NCBI GenBank assembly: GCA_021160485.1
Contig: JAGHCL010000138.1
Span: 1-5,782, forward strand
Reading direction: 5' to 3'
From: Candidatus Desulfofervidaceae bacterium
GTDB lineage: Bacteria > Desulfobacterota > Desulfofervidia > Desulfofervidales > Desulfofervidaceae
Length of the DNA stretch: 5,782 nucleotides
Shown piece after piece: positions 5,693 to 5,782 of the stretch. The position numbers and the translations under genes were made by a program. The notes beneath the pieces were generated by a model. It ran no database searches. It was not told the DNA's origin and saw only the letters and a program-made list of their open reading frames with translations. The stretch's first letter is position 1; every line of letters begins with the position of its first letter.

Positions 5693-5782
5693 ATGACCAT
5701 TTTAATTGTTGACGCTTTCACCACCATGCGGACGTTCATTCTCTAAACAGCCAGATACTACGCATATCCCACACAAGACGCC
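5693..5782 (+). pseudogene. cheY: CheY-like response regulator, 5' fragment with in-frame stop at the window end
   Basis: A strong Shine-Dalgarno sequence (AGGAGG, 5681-5686) lies six bases before this ATG, and the product begins MTILIVDAFTTMR, clearly the first strand and helix of a CheY receiver. The expected acidic pair at residues 7-8 reads Asp-Ala instead of Asp-Asp. Codon 18 (5744-5746) is TAA. Read through, the same frame continues TARYYAYPTQDA, which still resembles the conserved LRxxGY segment and the start of the next strand of CheY, so no frameshift is needed. Only about 30 codons of ~120 are inside the window. Clustered substitutions in the last ~70 bases, with frame kept, favour low-quality contig-end sequence over a true pseudogene. 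In an intact form it would be the motor-binding regulator dephosphorylated by the adjacent CheX. Confidence 0.7.

Overview
The window is a stretch of an AT-rich bacterial chromosome carrying a late flagellar and motility-control locus, with every recognisable gene on the + strand. The gene content (fliD, fliS, a FliT/FlgN-like chaperone, HD-GYP, an atypical PilZ protein, CheX, CheY) and the motif style of the proteins fit an anaerobic Desulfobacterota-like (former Deltaproteobacteria) flagellate, possibly a thermophile. That placement is inference from family resemblance and base composition, not proven.

Region 1 (1-4693) reads as one tightly packed operon. It opens inside fliD, the filament cap gene, whose first ~20 codons lie upstream of the window. 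fliD is followed by fliS (flagellin chaperone), a 139-residue FliT/FlgN-like chaperone candidate, a 73-residue protein with a weak FlgM-like pattern, a GAF-HD-GYP cyclic-di-GMP phosphodiesterase, and a 200-residue atypical PilZ protein. Junctions range from short overlaps (14 and 11 nt) to gaps of 9-13 nt, so co-transcription and translational coupling are likely. The filament assembly genes are therefore produced together with one enzyme predicted to degrade c-di-GMP and one protein predicted to sense it.

Region 2 (4694-4915) is a 222-nt AT-rich intergenic gap with several small inverted repeats, a weak promoter candidate and a strong ribosome binding site. No convincing terminator is visible.

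Region 3 (4916-5782) begins a chemotaxis unit: a CheX-type CheY-P phosphatase with an unusual N-terminal extension that looks like a shrunken, non-phosphorylatable receiver domain, then after 12 nt the start of a cheY-like response regulator. The cheY start has an in-frame stop and several substitutions at normally conserved positions while the frame is kept. This looks more like poor sequence at a contig end than a real pseudogene.

No RNA genes, mobile elements, CRISPR arrays or attachment sites were seen. The locus is mostly conventional; the points most worth a second look are the pseudo-receiver/CheX fusion, the c-di-GMP pair inside the fliDS operon, and the damaged cheY end.
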